Shown here in pieces: positions 10,991 through 21,854 of a stretch of DNA of 64,000 nt. The DNA is from Sanghuangporus weigelae (taxonomy: Eukaryota > Basidiomycota > Agaricomycetes > Hymenochaetales > Hymenochaetaceae): assembly GCA_033182465.1 (NCBI GenBank), contig CP137320.1:2294001-2358000 (forward strand), written 5' to 3'. The notes under the pieces are model-generated. The model was not told the origin of the DNA. It ran no database searches and worked only from the letters and a program-made list of their open reading frames with translations. The translations under genes and the position numbers were made by a program. Every line of letters starts with the position of its first letter. Within the stretch, counting starts at the first letter, position 1.

Positions 10991-12735
10991 TCAGATGAAG
11001 CAGTACTCCTCCAGGATCTGGCCAGGTTTCCCCATCCACTGCCAACGTCGTCCGGGATAGATCGGTGTGTTCGGTTCCAGACGGATGCCGCGCTTAGCAA
11101 GCTCAATGAGGACGCGTGCAATGTTCCGTGTGTCCTATGATAATTTGTAGGAGCAATCATAAAAAACACGAATCATGCTTATCAGCATACACATTGCCAC
11201 AGGAACAATCGATAGCGAGGGAACACAAGTAGTAAAAACGTAAAGGGGTGAAAGGGCACTCACGTCAATACCACTGTGCTGGCGCCCAATAAACTCGGCA
11301 AGGTCGAGTACACGGAGCTGCTTTTCAATATTTAACGTTCGACGTCTTGGAACCAGCGTACCACCCTAAAGATTGAAGAAACGGCAGTGATGAAAATGCA
11401 TTCGGCAGAATTGAAATCGTAAAGATAGAAAAATCTTCAGGTTGCACGAGGAGCTGCACCACAACTGGTGGATGAACCACATGGGATGTAACTTACCTTA
11501 GGAAATGAGTTCTTTGGCCTGGGCGGCTTTGATACGATCCCTTCTTGCAATGCCAGATGGTACGTCACAACTTTCCGTACATCCAGAACATCACCCTTTA
11601 GCCAAAGAGGCATTTGCACCTACATACCCTCTGTTAGACTTGGGAAATATGGAGAGCCGAAATAAGGTACCTTCGAGATAAAGCACTGCTTAACCACGAA
11701 ATCACGGATATCAAATGGGCCGTCAGTACACCTAGAACGACGTAAGACCATATCATTTTCAAGTTTGCTTCCAGCACACCATATGAACCGCTCCAGCCTC
11801 TCGTCCGTTGACGGATCAATCAATTTGTTTCGCAAAAGGAATTCATAGAAGGACTCTAGTACTTTGGTGAATTTCGGGGCTCTATCTACTTGCGCCTTTG
11901 AGAACTTAAGAATCAATGTTCACGCACGGATGCCGCTCTAGACGTACTTGAGTAATCCCGGTCAGACTGGTGCAAAAGGCAGACAGTTCGGGTCTCCAGG
12001 TAGGTTTGACGAAGCTACGGAACTCGTCTGCGAAAGAATACAATCATTCACTTCCAAGTCGCCAAGACTAGAGAATGAAGTTTACCAGCGACGTAGAGCT
12101 CCTTCGCTCTGCCCTCGCTATCTTTGTTACGCCAACGTAATAATATTACGGGCCATTCCTAATGTGGCGTTTACAAAGCATGTGCGTTGATAAATAACAA
12201 AGTCACTCACAATAATCTCATTTGGCCAGTTGAAGTCCGTACCCTCCCGACACGTAGCCTCGACATCAAGTACCAAGAACGAGTCGTATGGCTGCTTTAC
12301 TGGACATGGAGACTCGGGTCTCTCGAGTTTCGGAAGTACGTCCAAAGCTCTTTCGACTAAAATGGATGGTGGCTCGGATATGGGAACCGGTCGTACAGCA
12401 AGAGGAGAAACGATCATAGCGCCAATGGAGGAGACCAGTCCGATGAATGAGGCAACCAAAGATGAAGAAACTGGTGAAAGTGGAACAGTCGATTCGTCGC
12501 CGTTCTCGTTTAGGTCCTTTGTGGCAAGCGAATCAGGTGTGTCCGAAAATGCAGTGTCCTCCGGTGATTTGAAGGAAATGTAATATCTCAGGATACGAAA
12601 CGTTGAGAAGAGAGAGATGAGAAGTAATAGCGTGAATGCGAGGTCGGACGCGGACTGCGGCACGAGGTGAACTTGAGGAAGACGGAAGGCAATACTGAAA
12701 GGAAACACGGAAGAAATGTCAAGAGTCCTGTACAT
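10991..12735 (-). CDS. ERI1-family 3'-5' exoribonuclease with predicted N-terminal membrane anchor
   Basis: Eight exons (12735-12211, 12158-12086, 12027-11948, 11904-11780, 11731-11671, 11619-11497, 11365-11264, 11134-10991) give 410 residues. The DEDDh exonuclease core is clear: FLVLDVEATC carries the first Asp and Glu, VDRAP after SLTGITQ the second Asp, and RQHSGIDDTRN the catalytic His and final Asp. NWPNEIIEWPV and CTDGPFDIRDFVVKQCF are ERI1 hallmarks. ERI1/3'hExo enzymes trim histone mRNA and 5.8S rRNA 3' ends and degrade siRNAs. There is no SAP domain. Instead residues about 33-56 form a strongly hydrophobic helix (LAFTLLLLISLFSTF), followed by a Ser-rich linker to about residue 145. 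It shares a 293-bp divergent promoter with CMS1. The exonuclease call is secure; the membrane anchor is a prediction. Confidence 0.9.
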
Positions 12736-13028
12736 TGCCTGCTTGTCAACCGAACCTCCACTCTAACGTCGAGGTTAGCGCAGCCTTGCTGAATGCGCGT
12801 TAATCAACGCGAGATAGAGACCGAAATGAAAGGGGAGAGGTGAGCGAGGACGAGCGGTGTGTGCGTCGTCAAAGAGCCTCAGGTTTAATGAGGTTCTCGT
12901 TAAGCGATCGGCAGTAACCGAAAATCACTTCTATATTTGGTAAATACAAGATTTCTTGCGTCAACTTGAGCCTGCTTTGTATCTTCCTTTGCTTTCTTTC
13001 TTTTATTCTTGCTTGACTTTGTCCCGCT

Positions 13029-14227
13029 ATGAGTGCACAGCACGGAGATGATTTTGATGATGATTTTGTACCGGATGACCTTGTTGCAGGTTCACCAGAA
13101 GAGGAAATAGAAATTGCCTCATCTACGGAAGATGAAGAAGACTCACCTCCTGCTACTGGCCATACATCGGCAGGTCAATCCCAAGCACCCTCAGAGGACC
13201 GTGCCAAGGCCAAGAAGCGCAAGCGAAGAGAGAAGGAGAAGGACAAGAAGGCGAAGGTGCTCGAGGGTTTCGTGCTACCTTGTGGCGATCTTCTAATCCA
13301 TTCATAATATTTGGTGTTTCCTTGTATTCAGAAGCGGCGTTTAGTGGAGGTTCTGGAATCAAATGAACCTGTATCTATTGCTGCTCAACCTCCTTCCTTA
13401 CAAGCGGAGTATCTGGCCAAGAAACAAGCAAAGTCTTTCTCCAAGCTATCTTCTGTCGAGCTCGATGACATGCGGATACCGGGTAGTTGTCTTAAAGCAT
13501 TAATCCGTATCTGATTCTAATCGCTATGCATATAGAGAACGCTATAGTCGACACATCGGCTTGGATGGCTCCACGAACACTTGATCAACTCCCGGACTTT
13601 ATTGCGAAGAGTAAGTTCTTTATCAAGGTTTCATATCTGTTTTTATCACTATGAAGTACTGCCTTTTTAAAGTGGTACCGACTCTGAAGACTCGACTTGC
13701 TCAAAAGTCAAAGGATAATGGTGCACCGACACTTCTCTTCATTTCTGGTGCAGCTCTACGAGTCGCAGATGCGACCAGGGTACTGAAGTCTAAGACTTTG
13801 CGAGGCGACAAAGGCGGAGATGTCGCAAAGCTCTTCGCCCGACATTTCAAGCTCGAAGAACATGTGGCGTATCTCAAGCGAGCAAAGATCGGTTCTGGTG
13901 AGACTATCGATGTTGATAGTATAATATGCGGTGCTGATGCATTCTCCTAAGCTGTCGGCACTCCTGGGCGAATAGGCAAACTATTATGCGAGGGTACGTA
14001 TCTCGGAGTTGCGCAATGAAATTAACGTGGTTAACATGTTCTCTTCAGGCGCACTATCGACTTCTGCCTTGACGCATATTATCCTCGACGTGACGTATAA
14101 GGATGCCAAGAAGCGGTCTATGCTTGATATCTCAGAGACGCGAGACGAGATTTTCCGGAGCGTTCTCGGCGCAGAATCCGTCCGCCAGGGTATTCAGCGG
14201 CAAAGGATACAAATCGTTCTGTTTTAG
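13029..14227 (+). CDS. CMS1: Cms1-family small-subunit (90S) ribosome biogenesis protein
   Basis: The first exon (13029-13256) encodes an acidic start (DDFDDDFVPDD) and a Lys/Arg-rich nuclear-localisation-like stretch (KAKKRKRREKEK). Later exons encode a Rossmann-like core: LDQLPDFIAK, PTLLFISGAALRVADATRVL, VAKLFARHFKLEEHVAYLK, AVGTPGRIGKLLCEGALS and HIILDVTYKDAKKRSMLD. This order matches Cms1/CMSS1, a component associated with U3-containing 90S pre-ribosomes and distantly related to DEAD-box helicase folds. The TPGR motif and LDVTYKDAKKR block are the best diagnostics. The 3' end is 132 bp from the convergent end of the mL60 gene. Confidence 0.85.
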
Positions 14228-14359
14228 TTTGTTCGGAACGTCGATGTTTTCTTTTGATCGGACGTGCTTTAACTGTGTTTTGAGTGTTTGTCATTGATGT
14301 ATGTCTATCTGCAAAATTTAGACAATGGATTTGTAGCAATACGAGGAAAGGACAGGAAA

Positions 14360-14844
14360 TCAGAAGCCTTTGGGGTTTGTTCGTAAAGTCAACTACGAAA
14401 GAGCATGAGTATCAGTCAGTTACTAAAGAATCGAGCACATACTCGAGTAAACTTCGGCACTTTATGGATTCCCTTCCGATATCCTCTATCCCATGCTGAG
14501 AATGTCGTATACTTGTCCTGCGCTGGCATTTCGTGCTCCTTCGGTAATTCGAGAGCTTTGTCCTGGAGATTGGTTCCATACATTTAATCATGGTAACCTG
14601 ATATTATAGGCGGTATTTACTTACCAGCGCCGCACATTTTATGCCGCTAGCACGAATAGTCTCGATGACCTCATCGACTTGTTTTAACCGTTTGCGTTGG
14701 TTGGCCTTCCGTGTAGTGGACAATCTCCAAGGTGTCTTCCTGCAGCGAGATTGTAAGCTTAAATGCATTGCACGTAATATCATTCAGAATATACCATAAA
14801 AGACCACTGAAGCTGACGTGCGATGCTCTGAATGGGCCGAGCAT
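14360..14844 (-). CDS. Mitochondrial large-subunit ribosomal protein mL60 (MRPL31 family)
   Basis: Four exons (14844-14795, 14739-14625, 14562-14443, 14392-14360) join to exactly 105 residues. The protein starts MLGPFRASHVSFSGLLWKTP, continues TTRKANQRKRLKQVDEVIE and ends KYTTFSAWDRGYRKGIHKV then TRLTLRTNPKGF. These blocks are characteristic of the small fungal protein mL60/MRPL31 of the mitochondrial ribosome. No single exon is long enough to stand out, and the intron phases (2, 0, 0) restore the family pattern exactly. It is divergent from SF3A1 with only 140 bp between starts. Confidence 0.9.
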
Positions 14845-14984
14845 TATTGAAGTGAGTGTTGAAGGCGAAGGTGTGGACGATCTGGTCAAGGTCGATAAGG
14901 CAATTTTGCTCACATAAGCATCTGCTTGCGTGCACTTCTCTTTCTTCCTTCTAACGTCCAACGTCTTCCATAAATATTACAGCA
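14845..14984. promoter_or_regulatory. Bidirectional promoter of mL60 and SF3A1
   Basis: The 140 bp between the two divergent start codons must hold both 5' UTRs and promoters. A pyrimidine-rich tract (CTTCTCTTTCTTCCTTCT, about 14935-14952) precedes the SF3A1 start. No TATA box is evident. Confidence 0.45.
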
Positions 14985-17750
14985 ATGAGCGCTGTCGACG
15001 TTGCAATGGCCGCGCCAAACGGTGCAATCCATGGTCATGATGCGAACGGTGACGCTGAGCCGCATTCGAGGTTCGCAACAGGACTTATTCTCCCTCCCAA
15101 AGAAATCAAATGTGAGCACTGACTTTCCTTCTCTTGCTCATAGCGCATTTCTCTGACTTTGCACTATTTCCGCCGTGTCATGACTAGCTATCATCGACCG
15201 TACTGCAGCGTTCGTCGCGCGGTCAGCAGATCCCCTCCAGCTTGAAGACAAAGTCCGGGAAAACCAACGCAGTGATCCCAAATTCTCTTTCCTCAACCCG
15301 GCGGATCCGTATCATGCTTATTACCGGCATAAGATGACGAGAATTGCGCAAGGAGAAGAGGAGGAAGTGCCTGCTGCTCCGGAAAGGGCTGCCGTTGAGG
15401 AACCTGTCGAGGAGAAGCCGAAGGGCGGGCTTGTCCCTCTTGAACCGCCTCCGCCTGATTTCATACTCGACATACCGCCGGTGACTGCTGTTGACTTGTG
15501 AGCAGAACTCGTTGCATTAATATCATCTCTCCTCATATTCTGTTTCTTTTAGGGATATTATCAAGCTAACCGCACTCTTCTCCGCTCGACGAGGACGTGC
15601 GTTCCTTTCAAAACTCGCTGCACGGGAGGCTCGCAACTATGAGTTCGAGTTCTTAAACCCAAATCATTCTATGTTTGGCTACTTCAACTCCCTTGTCGAA
15701 CAGTACTCAAAGGTCCTTTTACCATCGAAGCAGACGCTAGAAAAACTAAAGCGAGGGACTGAAGAAGGCGCGAGGTGGAAGATGCTGGAAATTTCAAAGC
15801 AACACGCCGAGTGGGAGAGGCTGAAGCAAGAGAAGGAGAAAAGGAAGCAGGACGACAAGGAAGCAGAGAAAAGTACGCGCTTTCAACTTGATTTCTATGT
15901 TATTCTTTGCTAATGGAGTAAAAGTTGCATTTGCTGAGATCGACTGGCACGACTATGCAATTGTGCAGACGATCGAATTCACAACGGCTGATGCAGCCTC
16001 AGAGCTACCACCACCTATGACTGTGAATGAGATAATCAGCCGCACGCTGGCTCAAAAGAAGATGGCTGCCATGGTCATGGAAGACACTGTTGATGAAGTA
16101 GAAGCAGTCCGTGCTCGTCAGGCTGCTGAGCAAGAGGCATCTCAGGCGAACGGTGCTACTGAGGCCGACGGTACGATGGACGTTAGTGACGATGAGGATG
16201 AAGAATTGAAGGAGCGTAAGAGAAGAGAAGATGAAGAGAGGCAGAAGGAGATTGAGAGAGCGAGGGCGATTCAGGCAACTTCGATGAATGCATCGGGACC
16301 CATGAAAATTCGTACTGATTATGTGCCGAAATGTAAGTCCACGCCATGTATTTCCATCCTAAACTTACTGATTTTCTTTTTTTTTTTGCTCGCAGTGGGT
16401 GCAAAGGGGCAAAAGGTTGCGATGACTACTTGCTCTGTCTGTGGACAACAAATACCTGTCGACGAGCTGCAAGAACACATGCGAATCGAGCTTCTCGACC
16501 CTCGTTGGAAATCACAACGCGATGTACTCGAGGCACGTCGTGCGCAAGCAAACGAGCTCCAACGCGGAGCAAACGTCGAGTCGTCGCTCCGGAGCCTTGC
16601 TCGGGCGCGTGTTGATATCTTCGGTACTGAGATAGACGAGGAGAAACGCAAGAGGGAGGAAGAGGAGGAGCAGAAGCGCCGGAAAGAGCGCGAGAAGAAC
16701 GTTTGGGACGGCCATACAGCTTCGAGAGACAGGACTCTCGACAAGTATCAGTCAAATACCAATTTCGAGGAGCAAATTGCGGCTATCCATCGTGCGAAAG
16801 GTCTTACAGAGTAAGTTTTTCTCCACGTCTTTTACCTGAGAACATCAATTCTTATTCGAGAAACCTCAGTGTCGAAACGCAAGGACCAGGCATCGGTCCA
16901 GCGGCAGGACCAGGTGTCCACTCCTTACCCGCTCAACCATCACCAATTCCACAGCCTCGACAGCCAGCCCACCCAGTCTCCGACCCCGCTTTCGCAGCAG
17001 CAACTATCTCCGCAGCCCCTCAACCCGCAACGATGTACGCAGGCCAACCACAGTCAGCACCCGTCATGCTTCCGCCCCTGCACTACCAAGGCCTCGACTC
17101 GTCTCAGCCATTCGGATACCAACCTCCTCCGCAATCTGGTGCTAGTCCGGCCCCTCCGCCTGGTATGACTCCCACACCGCCTGGTATGCACCCCTCGCGC
17201 CTTGCAGCACTTGGTGCATCTCCTCCTATACCCGGTGGGCCGCAATTGGGAGCTGTTAGATCTGCGGATCAAATGGAAGGTGTCGAAGGAGCGGATAACA
17301 TCCCCCCTGCGAAGAAGCAGAAGATTGCGCGGTTACCTGGCGGACAGTATTACCCCGAACAGAACTGGATTGACTTGCACCCCGTTCGTACTTGCTTTCC
17401 TCCCTCCTCTATTCTTCACAGAGTATCTATGTATCATACTAACTCGATTCTTTTTAATTCTTTTCTAGCATCCAATATCAATCCAAATCCAACTTCCGGT
17501 CGACGAGACGAAGCCCGAATGGAAACTCGATGGTAGCGTCGTCACACTCCCCGAAATCCCCGTCACGTACCTCGTGTCTACTCTCCGCGACCATCTGGCG
17601 CGAACAATCGGGAGCAGCATGCCGCTCTCACGTATCATGCTGTCATTCAACGGCAAGATGCTGACGAACGCGAATACGCTTGCGAGCTATAACATCGAGG
17701 ATGAGGATTTGGTTGTGCTTAGTTTGAGGGATGCTAAGAAGAGGAAGTGA
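14985..17750 (+). CDS. Splicing factor 3A subunit 1 (SF3A1/Prp21), U2 snRNP
   Basis: The gene encodes two SURP modules (SIIDRTAAFVARSADPLQLE with FSFLNPADPYHAYYRHKM, and LFSARRGRAFLSKLAARE with FEFLNPNHSMFGYFNSLV), a charged central region (about 16000-16800) with a CSVCGQQIPVDELQEHMRIE segment, a Pro/Gln-rich region, and a C-terminal ubiquitin-like domain ending FNGKMLTNANTLASYNIED then VLSLRDAKKRK. SF3A1 joins SF3A2 and SF3A3 in the U2 snRNP and helps branch-site recognition. Presence of the ubiquitin-like tail resembles animal SF3A1 more than budding yeast Prp21. An intron inside the tail coding region (about 17383-17468) separates IDLHP from ISIQIQLPVDE. The 3' end converges on mS37. Confidence 0.93.
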
Positions 17751-18064
17751 GAGAGTTGGGCAGGCATCAGGGGAATGATTCTTGTAGCTTGACATTGCAA
17801 TGCTACTCTTTTCCGTTTAATTCAGCATTCTTGGCGCATTTTCCACACCACTTTGTAATCTATTTGGGCTAAATTTGTCTGCCATTATACAAATTTGCGA
17901 GTACGAACGAGATATGAAACCCGCCGTATTCTATATGAGAGATACAGGGAACAAGGTGTCTTTTGCAGATCATGCAAGGCATTCCCACATACTCCATCCT
18001 AAGCGCGACAAGTAGCCCTTTGTACCAACAGCGATGTTGCGTGGATACGCGCACAGAAGACCGA
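17751..18064. other. Convergent 3' region of SF3A1 and mS37
   Basis: About 310 bp of noncoding sequence between two converging stop codons. Nothing else is recognised. Confidence 0.5.
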
Positions 18065-18595
18065 TTACTTGAGGACTTTTTGTAATCGTGCGAGATGATA
18101 GTTGATAGTACTCTGCTTCTTGTTACCGCCACCTCTCACCTACAGAAGCAGGAAAGGCAAAAAAAAAAGTTAGCAACACCTTTGCTAGAGACATAATAGA
18201 AGAATTAGGGGATCAAAGAAGGGGGAAAGATAGAAAGGGGAATAAAAACAACGAAAATGAAATGAGACGTACGCTATTCCTCATACACTCCGCCACTGCC
18301 TTTGCCCTGTCTTGACACGCTTCAATATTACTGGCGTCTTTGTAGGCTGCCCAACAACTGAGCATGGCTAGTGTCTCGACTGCACACGGCGTTTGGTAGC
18401 CGGCTGCACACCGGTAGCAGGGTTCGGTCGTCCATTTTTCGATAGACCCAATGATTTTAGCCAGGATTTAGAAACCGAATCAAGAAGTTAAAACATAGAC
18501 GGGATAAACGTATAATTAAATATGATCATAAAAGAAATGGGAAAACGGTCATACTCACGTCTAGTTTTCCGTACTTTGAGTTTCTTGATATTCAT
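18065..18595 (-). CDS. MRP10: Mitochondrial small-subunit ribosomal protein mS37 (Mrp10)
   Basis: Three exons (18595-18559, 18403-18273, 18133-18065) give 78 residues. The start MNIKKLKVRKTR is basic, the core has two Cx9C motifs (CAVETLAMLSC and CQDRAKAVAEC) that define the CHCH fold, and the end STINYHLARLQKVLK is the diagnostic Mrp10 tail. The protein belongs to the mitochondrial small ribosomal subunit and is oxidised through the Mia40 system in related yeasts. The last intron ends in three closely spaced AGs (after 18141, 18136 and 18134); only the third restores the conserved tail. It is divergent from the UBC6-like gene. Confidence 0.9.
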
Positions 18596-19041
18596 CCTTC
18601 TCCTCCTAAACTCTTCTGTGAACACACCCGGTCCTCCAATCAGACAGGTTCGTTAGGGACGCCAGCAATGATGTATATCCTGGCGGCTGCTAAATTGACG
18701 TTTCGCGAACACACAAGCCGGGAATTCGTCCGCGCAGCTGCGCAGAAAGTTTGGAAGGCGGTCAAATGTCGGCTGTCATGTTTTCGCCCCTCGCCGTACC
18801 GTAAAACGCAAAGTAGGTCACGTGCCTAGTGACACGTTTGAGCTGACCCATATCCATATCACTCCTCCTCCTTGCAACTGGCCAAGTGGACACTACTGCG
18901 GTTTTGTATACACATTTCTATTCATCCTATGTCCAAGAGTACTGGTCTATAGAGAGCACGACAAATCCTTCAAAGGAGCTTTCCGAGACAACTATACACG
19001 CTATTTAGACTAGAGATAACAACTGGGTTCTCAAGCACACG
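18596..19041. promoter_or_regulatory. Divergent promoter region of mS37 and UBC6-like gene, with an E-box
   Basis: This 446-bp gap contains GTCACGTG, with the CACGTG core at 18819-18824, the site class bound by Cbf1/USF-type bHLH factors. It lies about 220 bp from each start codon. Function is inferred from the motif alone. Confidence 0.35.
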
Positions 19042-20909
19042 ATGGCGACTCGGACATCTTTCAATAAGAACAACTCTGGTGAGCATTGTTACTCTCCTAG
19101 TTGAAGTGGCATGAAGTGTAACTAAAGGAATGAACAACTTCGACAGCCGTGAAGCGCATTATGCAGGAAGCACGCGAGCTTCAGAACGATCCGTCCACGG
19201 AATACACCGCCGCACCACTCGAGGTCAGTCTCTCTGCTATCTGAGTTCAATAAGAAGAATATGATCACTGACTTTATATCCTCCGACATTCCATCCAGGA
19301 CAACCTATTCGTGAGCATTTGCTGCTACGGCATCCCCTCTGTGCCCCCTGTCAGTATTAAGTTCGTAACTTTGCTACTAGGAATGGCATTGCACTTTACG
19401 CGGAGCACCGGATACGGATTTTGAAGGCGGATTGTATCACTTTCGGATATTACTACCCGCTGAATATCCGTTCCGCCCTCCATCGATTATGATGCTCACT
19501 CCGACTGGACGGTTCGAAACGAACACCCAGGTACGGATTTATCCCTCTTTATCCTCCTTCCGGCGAACTCACGGAAGGTCTCTATGCGCATCCGTACACA
19601 CAAAAAAACACCTGCGCTTCTTTGGGAATCCCACCGTCTTCTACGGATTCCGAATCGTATTTGTGACTCATTCGATGACTTATCCGGCGCTTCTATGCAA
19701 TCTCCGCTCTGCTGCAAATTTCCGTCGGACTGCCTCCGTGCGTCTCGAATTAACCCACGCAGTTATGCATAAGTTTTACGAACTGTGAGTATTTAGCGGG
19801 ATGATGTGTCTTGGAAGCAATAATAGTACTGCGTGCCCGTTTCGTCTGCTGACTGCATCTTTCTTCCCTTCTTCCCTTTGATATAGATCATGAGGAACTC
19901 TGGCAGCCAGCGTGGGGTGTTCGAACAGGTAAGTCTATTTCCTTCAAATACGTTGGGGGTGTCTTCCCTTGTGGCTTCCGTCCGTTCTATCTGAGAGCTT
20001 ACCCACTGATGTCGTCTAATCTAATTCTAGCGATCATCGGACTGCAAGGATTTTTCCCGCTGAAAGGTCAAGCGGCGATGGGAATCGGTTCCATGGAAGC
20101 CCCGGGGTCTGAGCGCAGACGTCTCGCGAAATTGTGCGTAGCCAGAATCAGTCCTTGAAAAGGGCAAATTCAACTGAAAACCCGCCGACTGTGTGTATTA
20201 TAGATCACGCGACTGGGTATGCCCGCAATGCAAGATGCCGAACCGCGAATGTTTGCCGGATCCACCTGCTGCTGCTTCAGCGAGTTCGAGCTCGGATTCG
20301 CAAGCTCAGGATCAGACTTCGTTTTCGTTGAGTTGTACAAAAGGAGCAGACAGACAGACATCGTTGGATAAGGTGCCGTCGACCGAGGAGGACGGGCGGA
20401 GCGACTTGACCATATCCGTTGCGAATACAAACCTAGAAGAGAAGAAGGATCGATTCGAGTCAGCTGAACACGGGAAAGAAATTGCCAGGACTGGCACTAG
20501 TGCTAGTACCTCATCTGCTTCGCCTTCGGGTCCAGCTTCGCTGGCGTCCTCTGATGTTCGACCTATAGGAGCACCGGAGCAGCAGCAGCAGCAGCAGCAG
20601 CGTGCACGGAGCAATGACGGCAGAGAATCCCAATCTATATCTACAGGCACGCCCTCACCTTCAGACGTAATGGCGAAGACGGGTAGCGTAAGCTCGAGTT
20701 CATCTCAGCCGGTAGAAGAACGAGAGATGGAGATCGTGTCTGTCTCTACTTCTGCAGGGTCTGTGCATGTATCGCATTCGCGACCGTCGACGTCAACAGC
20801 GACCGCTTCGTCTTCGCGGCCTCCTATCCTTCTCGATGGGACTATATCTGTGCTTCTTGTGCTGGTTGCTGCATTACTCGCGAGGAAGGTGCTGTCATTG
20901 CTGCTATAG
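19042..20909 (+). CDS. UBC6: Tail-anchored ubiquitin-conjugating enzyme, Ubc6/UBE2J type
   Basis: Eight exons (19042-19078, 19147-19223, 19299-19310, 19381-19530, 19763-19784, 19887-19928, 20031-20133, 20204-20909) total 1149 nt, or 382 residues. The E2 fold reads AVKRIMQEARELQND, LFEWHCTLRGAPDTDFEGG, YHFRILLPAEYPFRPP, then LTPTGRFETNTQLCISFTNY with the active-site Cys, and HEELWQPAWGVRT. The absence of HPN and the TGRF..NT+LC pattern are typical of the Ubc6/UBE2J class that works in ER-associated degradation. A long Ser-rich linker with about seven consecutive Gln precedes a C-terminal hydrophobic anchor (ISVLLVLVAALLARK). The catalytic Cys is carried by a 22-nt exon after a 232-nt intron, and a 12-nt exon encodes DNLF. 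Confidence 0.93.
20580..20600 (+). repeat. CAG microsatellite in the UBC6-like linker
   Basis: Seven tandem CAG triplets in frame encode polyglutamine in the low-complexity linker between the E2 domain and the tail anchor. Confidence 0.85.
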
Positions 20910-21854
20910 TAGTATTGCGCCACGTATACGATTCACATACTACTATACCATTGCTTTCGTCACTCTTCATTAATATTCCTCCGTGCAAGGAGTTCTCATG
21001 TCGCTTCATTCATTTTATTTTTTCGGATATTGATTCTTGGCACGAAAAGACAAGAAGAACACAGGTTCTATTTCATTTATGTATCTATGTATTATGCATT
21101 AAACATTAGAGTGTTGCGTAGGGCAGTTCCTTCGTTTCGTTATCTTCACTGAAACAAGACAGACGCAAGAGAAGACACGGAATCTGCGGATCTACATAGA
21201 GTACATAGTCTTGGAAAAGGATCACGGGTGAAGCGGAAGAAGATGAAAGGGGCAACGGGAAAATAGAGTTCGGAAGGATGAGGTGGAATGAGGGGCCGCG
21301 ATGAGTCACCTGCGACGAGCGGACGGACTCGTCATTGCCTTATAGGGCGGAGAGGTGCGGTCGGATGAGGTGCGCCGAGAAAGAAGCAACCGATATTACA
21401 GTATGTAATGTAATGTAAGATAGTGCAGTTATATAAATGCCTCACAGCGGGTACCCCTGTTGACCTTGATACCATACCTTTGAGCTGGCGTTGCCCCTCC
21501 TCGAGCTCAATTCAGACTTACCCCCCCCACTCGTTGCTATCCTCGCCTCGTCGTTGGGGACGACATGGGACGTAGTGACTAACAAGTGACGTCGAGACTC
21601 TCTCTCTCTCGATCTGTGTTGAATATTGTGCGGAGGATCGCCGGAGTAAACATAAAGCGCACGAAAGGGGAGGCAGTCTCACTTCTGCATACCGTCTGTC
21701 TGTCCATCCGAGTCCCGTCCCGTGTGCCCGATCTGGAAAGGACATCCAAGAACCCAATCTATCAATCTCATTCAGGTCGGACTCGGTGTCTCGGGTTCGT
21801 TGGTTGCATCTCAGACGACGTACGCAGGAACAGTAACGGGGAAAAGAGCTTGAG
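20910..21854. other. Intergenic region with a TATA box
   Basis: The first part is the 3' region of the UBC6-like gene. A TATATAAA box at 21430-21437 lies about 420 bp before the next start codon, and a short CT run (about 21598-21611) follows, suggesting a long 5' leader for the Q/S-rich gene downstream. No coding segment is recognised. Confidence 0.4.

Noticed and set aside
10482-11045. 187-codon minus-strand open frame at the ERI1 3' end
   Set aside because: It overlaps the last ERI1 exon in another frame, is hydrophobic and Cys-rich by composition only, and has no domain; it is 3' UTR.
15888-16814. Single long SF3A1 frame taken as a separate gene
   Set aside because: It is an internal set of SF3A1 exons with retained introns; the SURP modules upstream and ubiquitin-like domain downstream join in the same frame after splicing.
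19531-19788. Long open frame through the UBC6-like intron (QVRIYPSLSSF... onward)
   Set aside because: Reading through loses the LCISFTNYHEELW active-site block in frame; splicing to the 22-nt exon restores it exactly.
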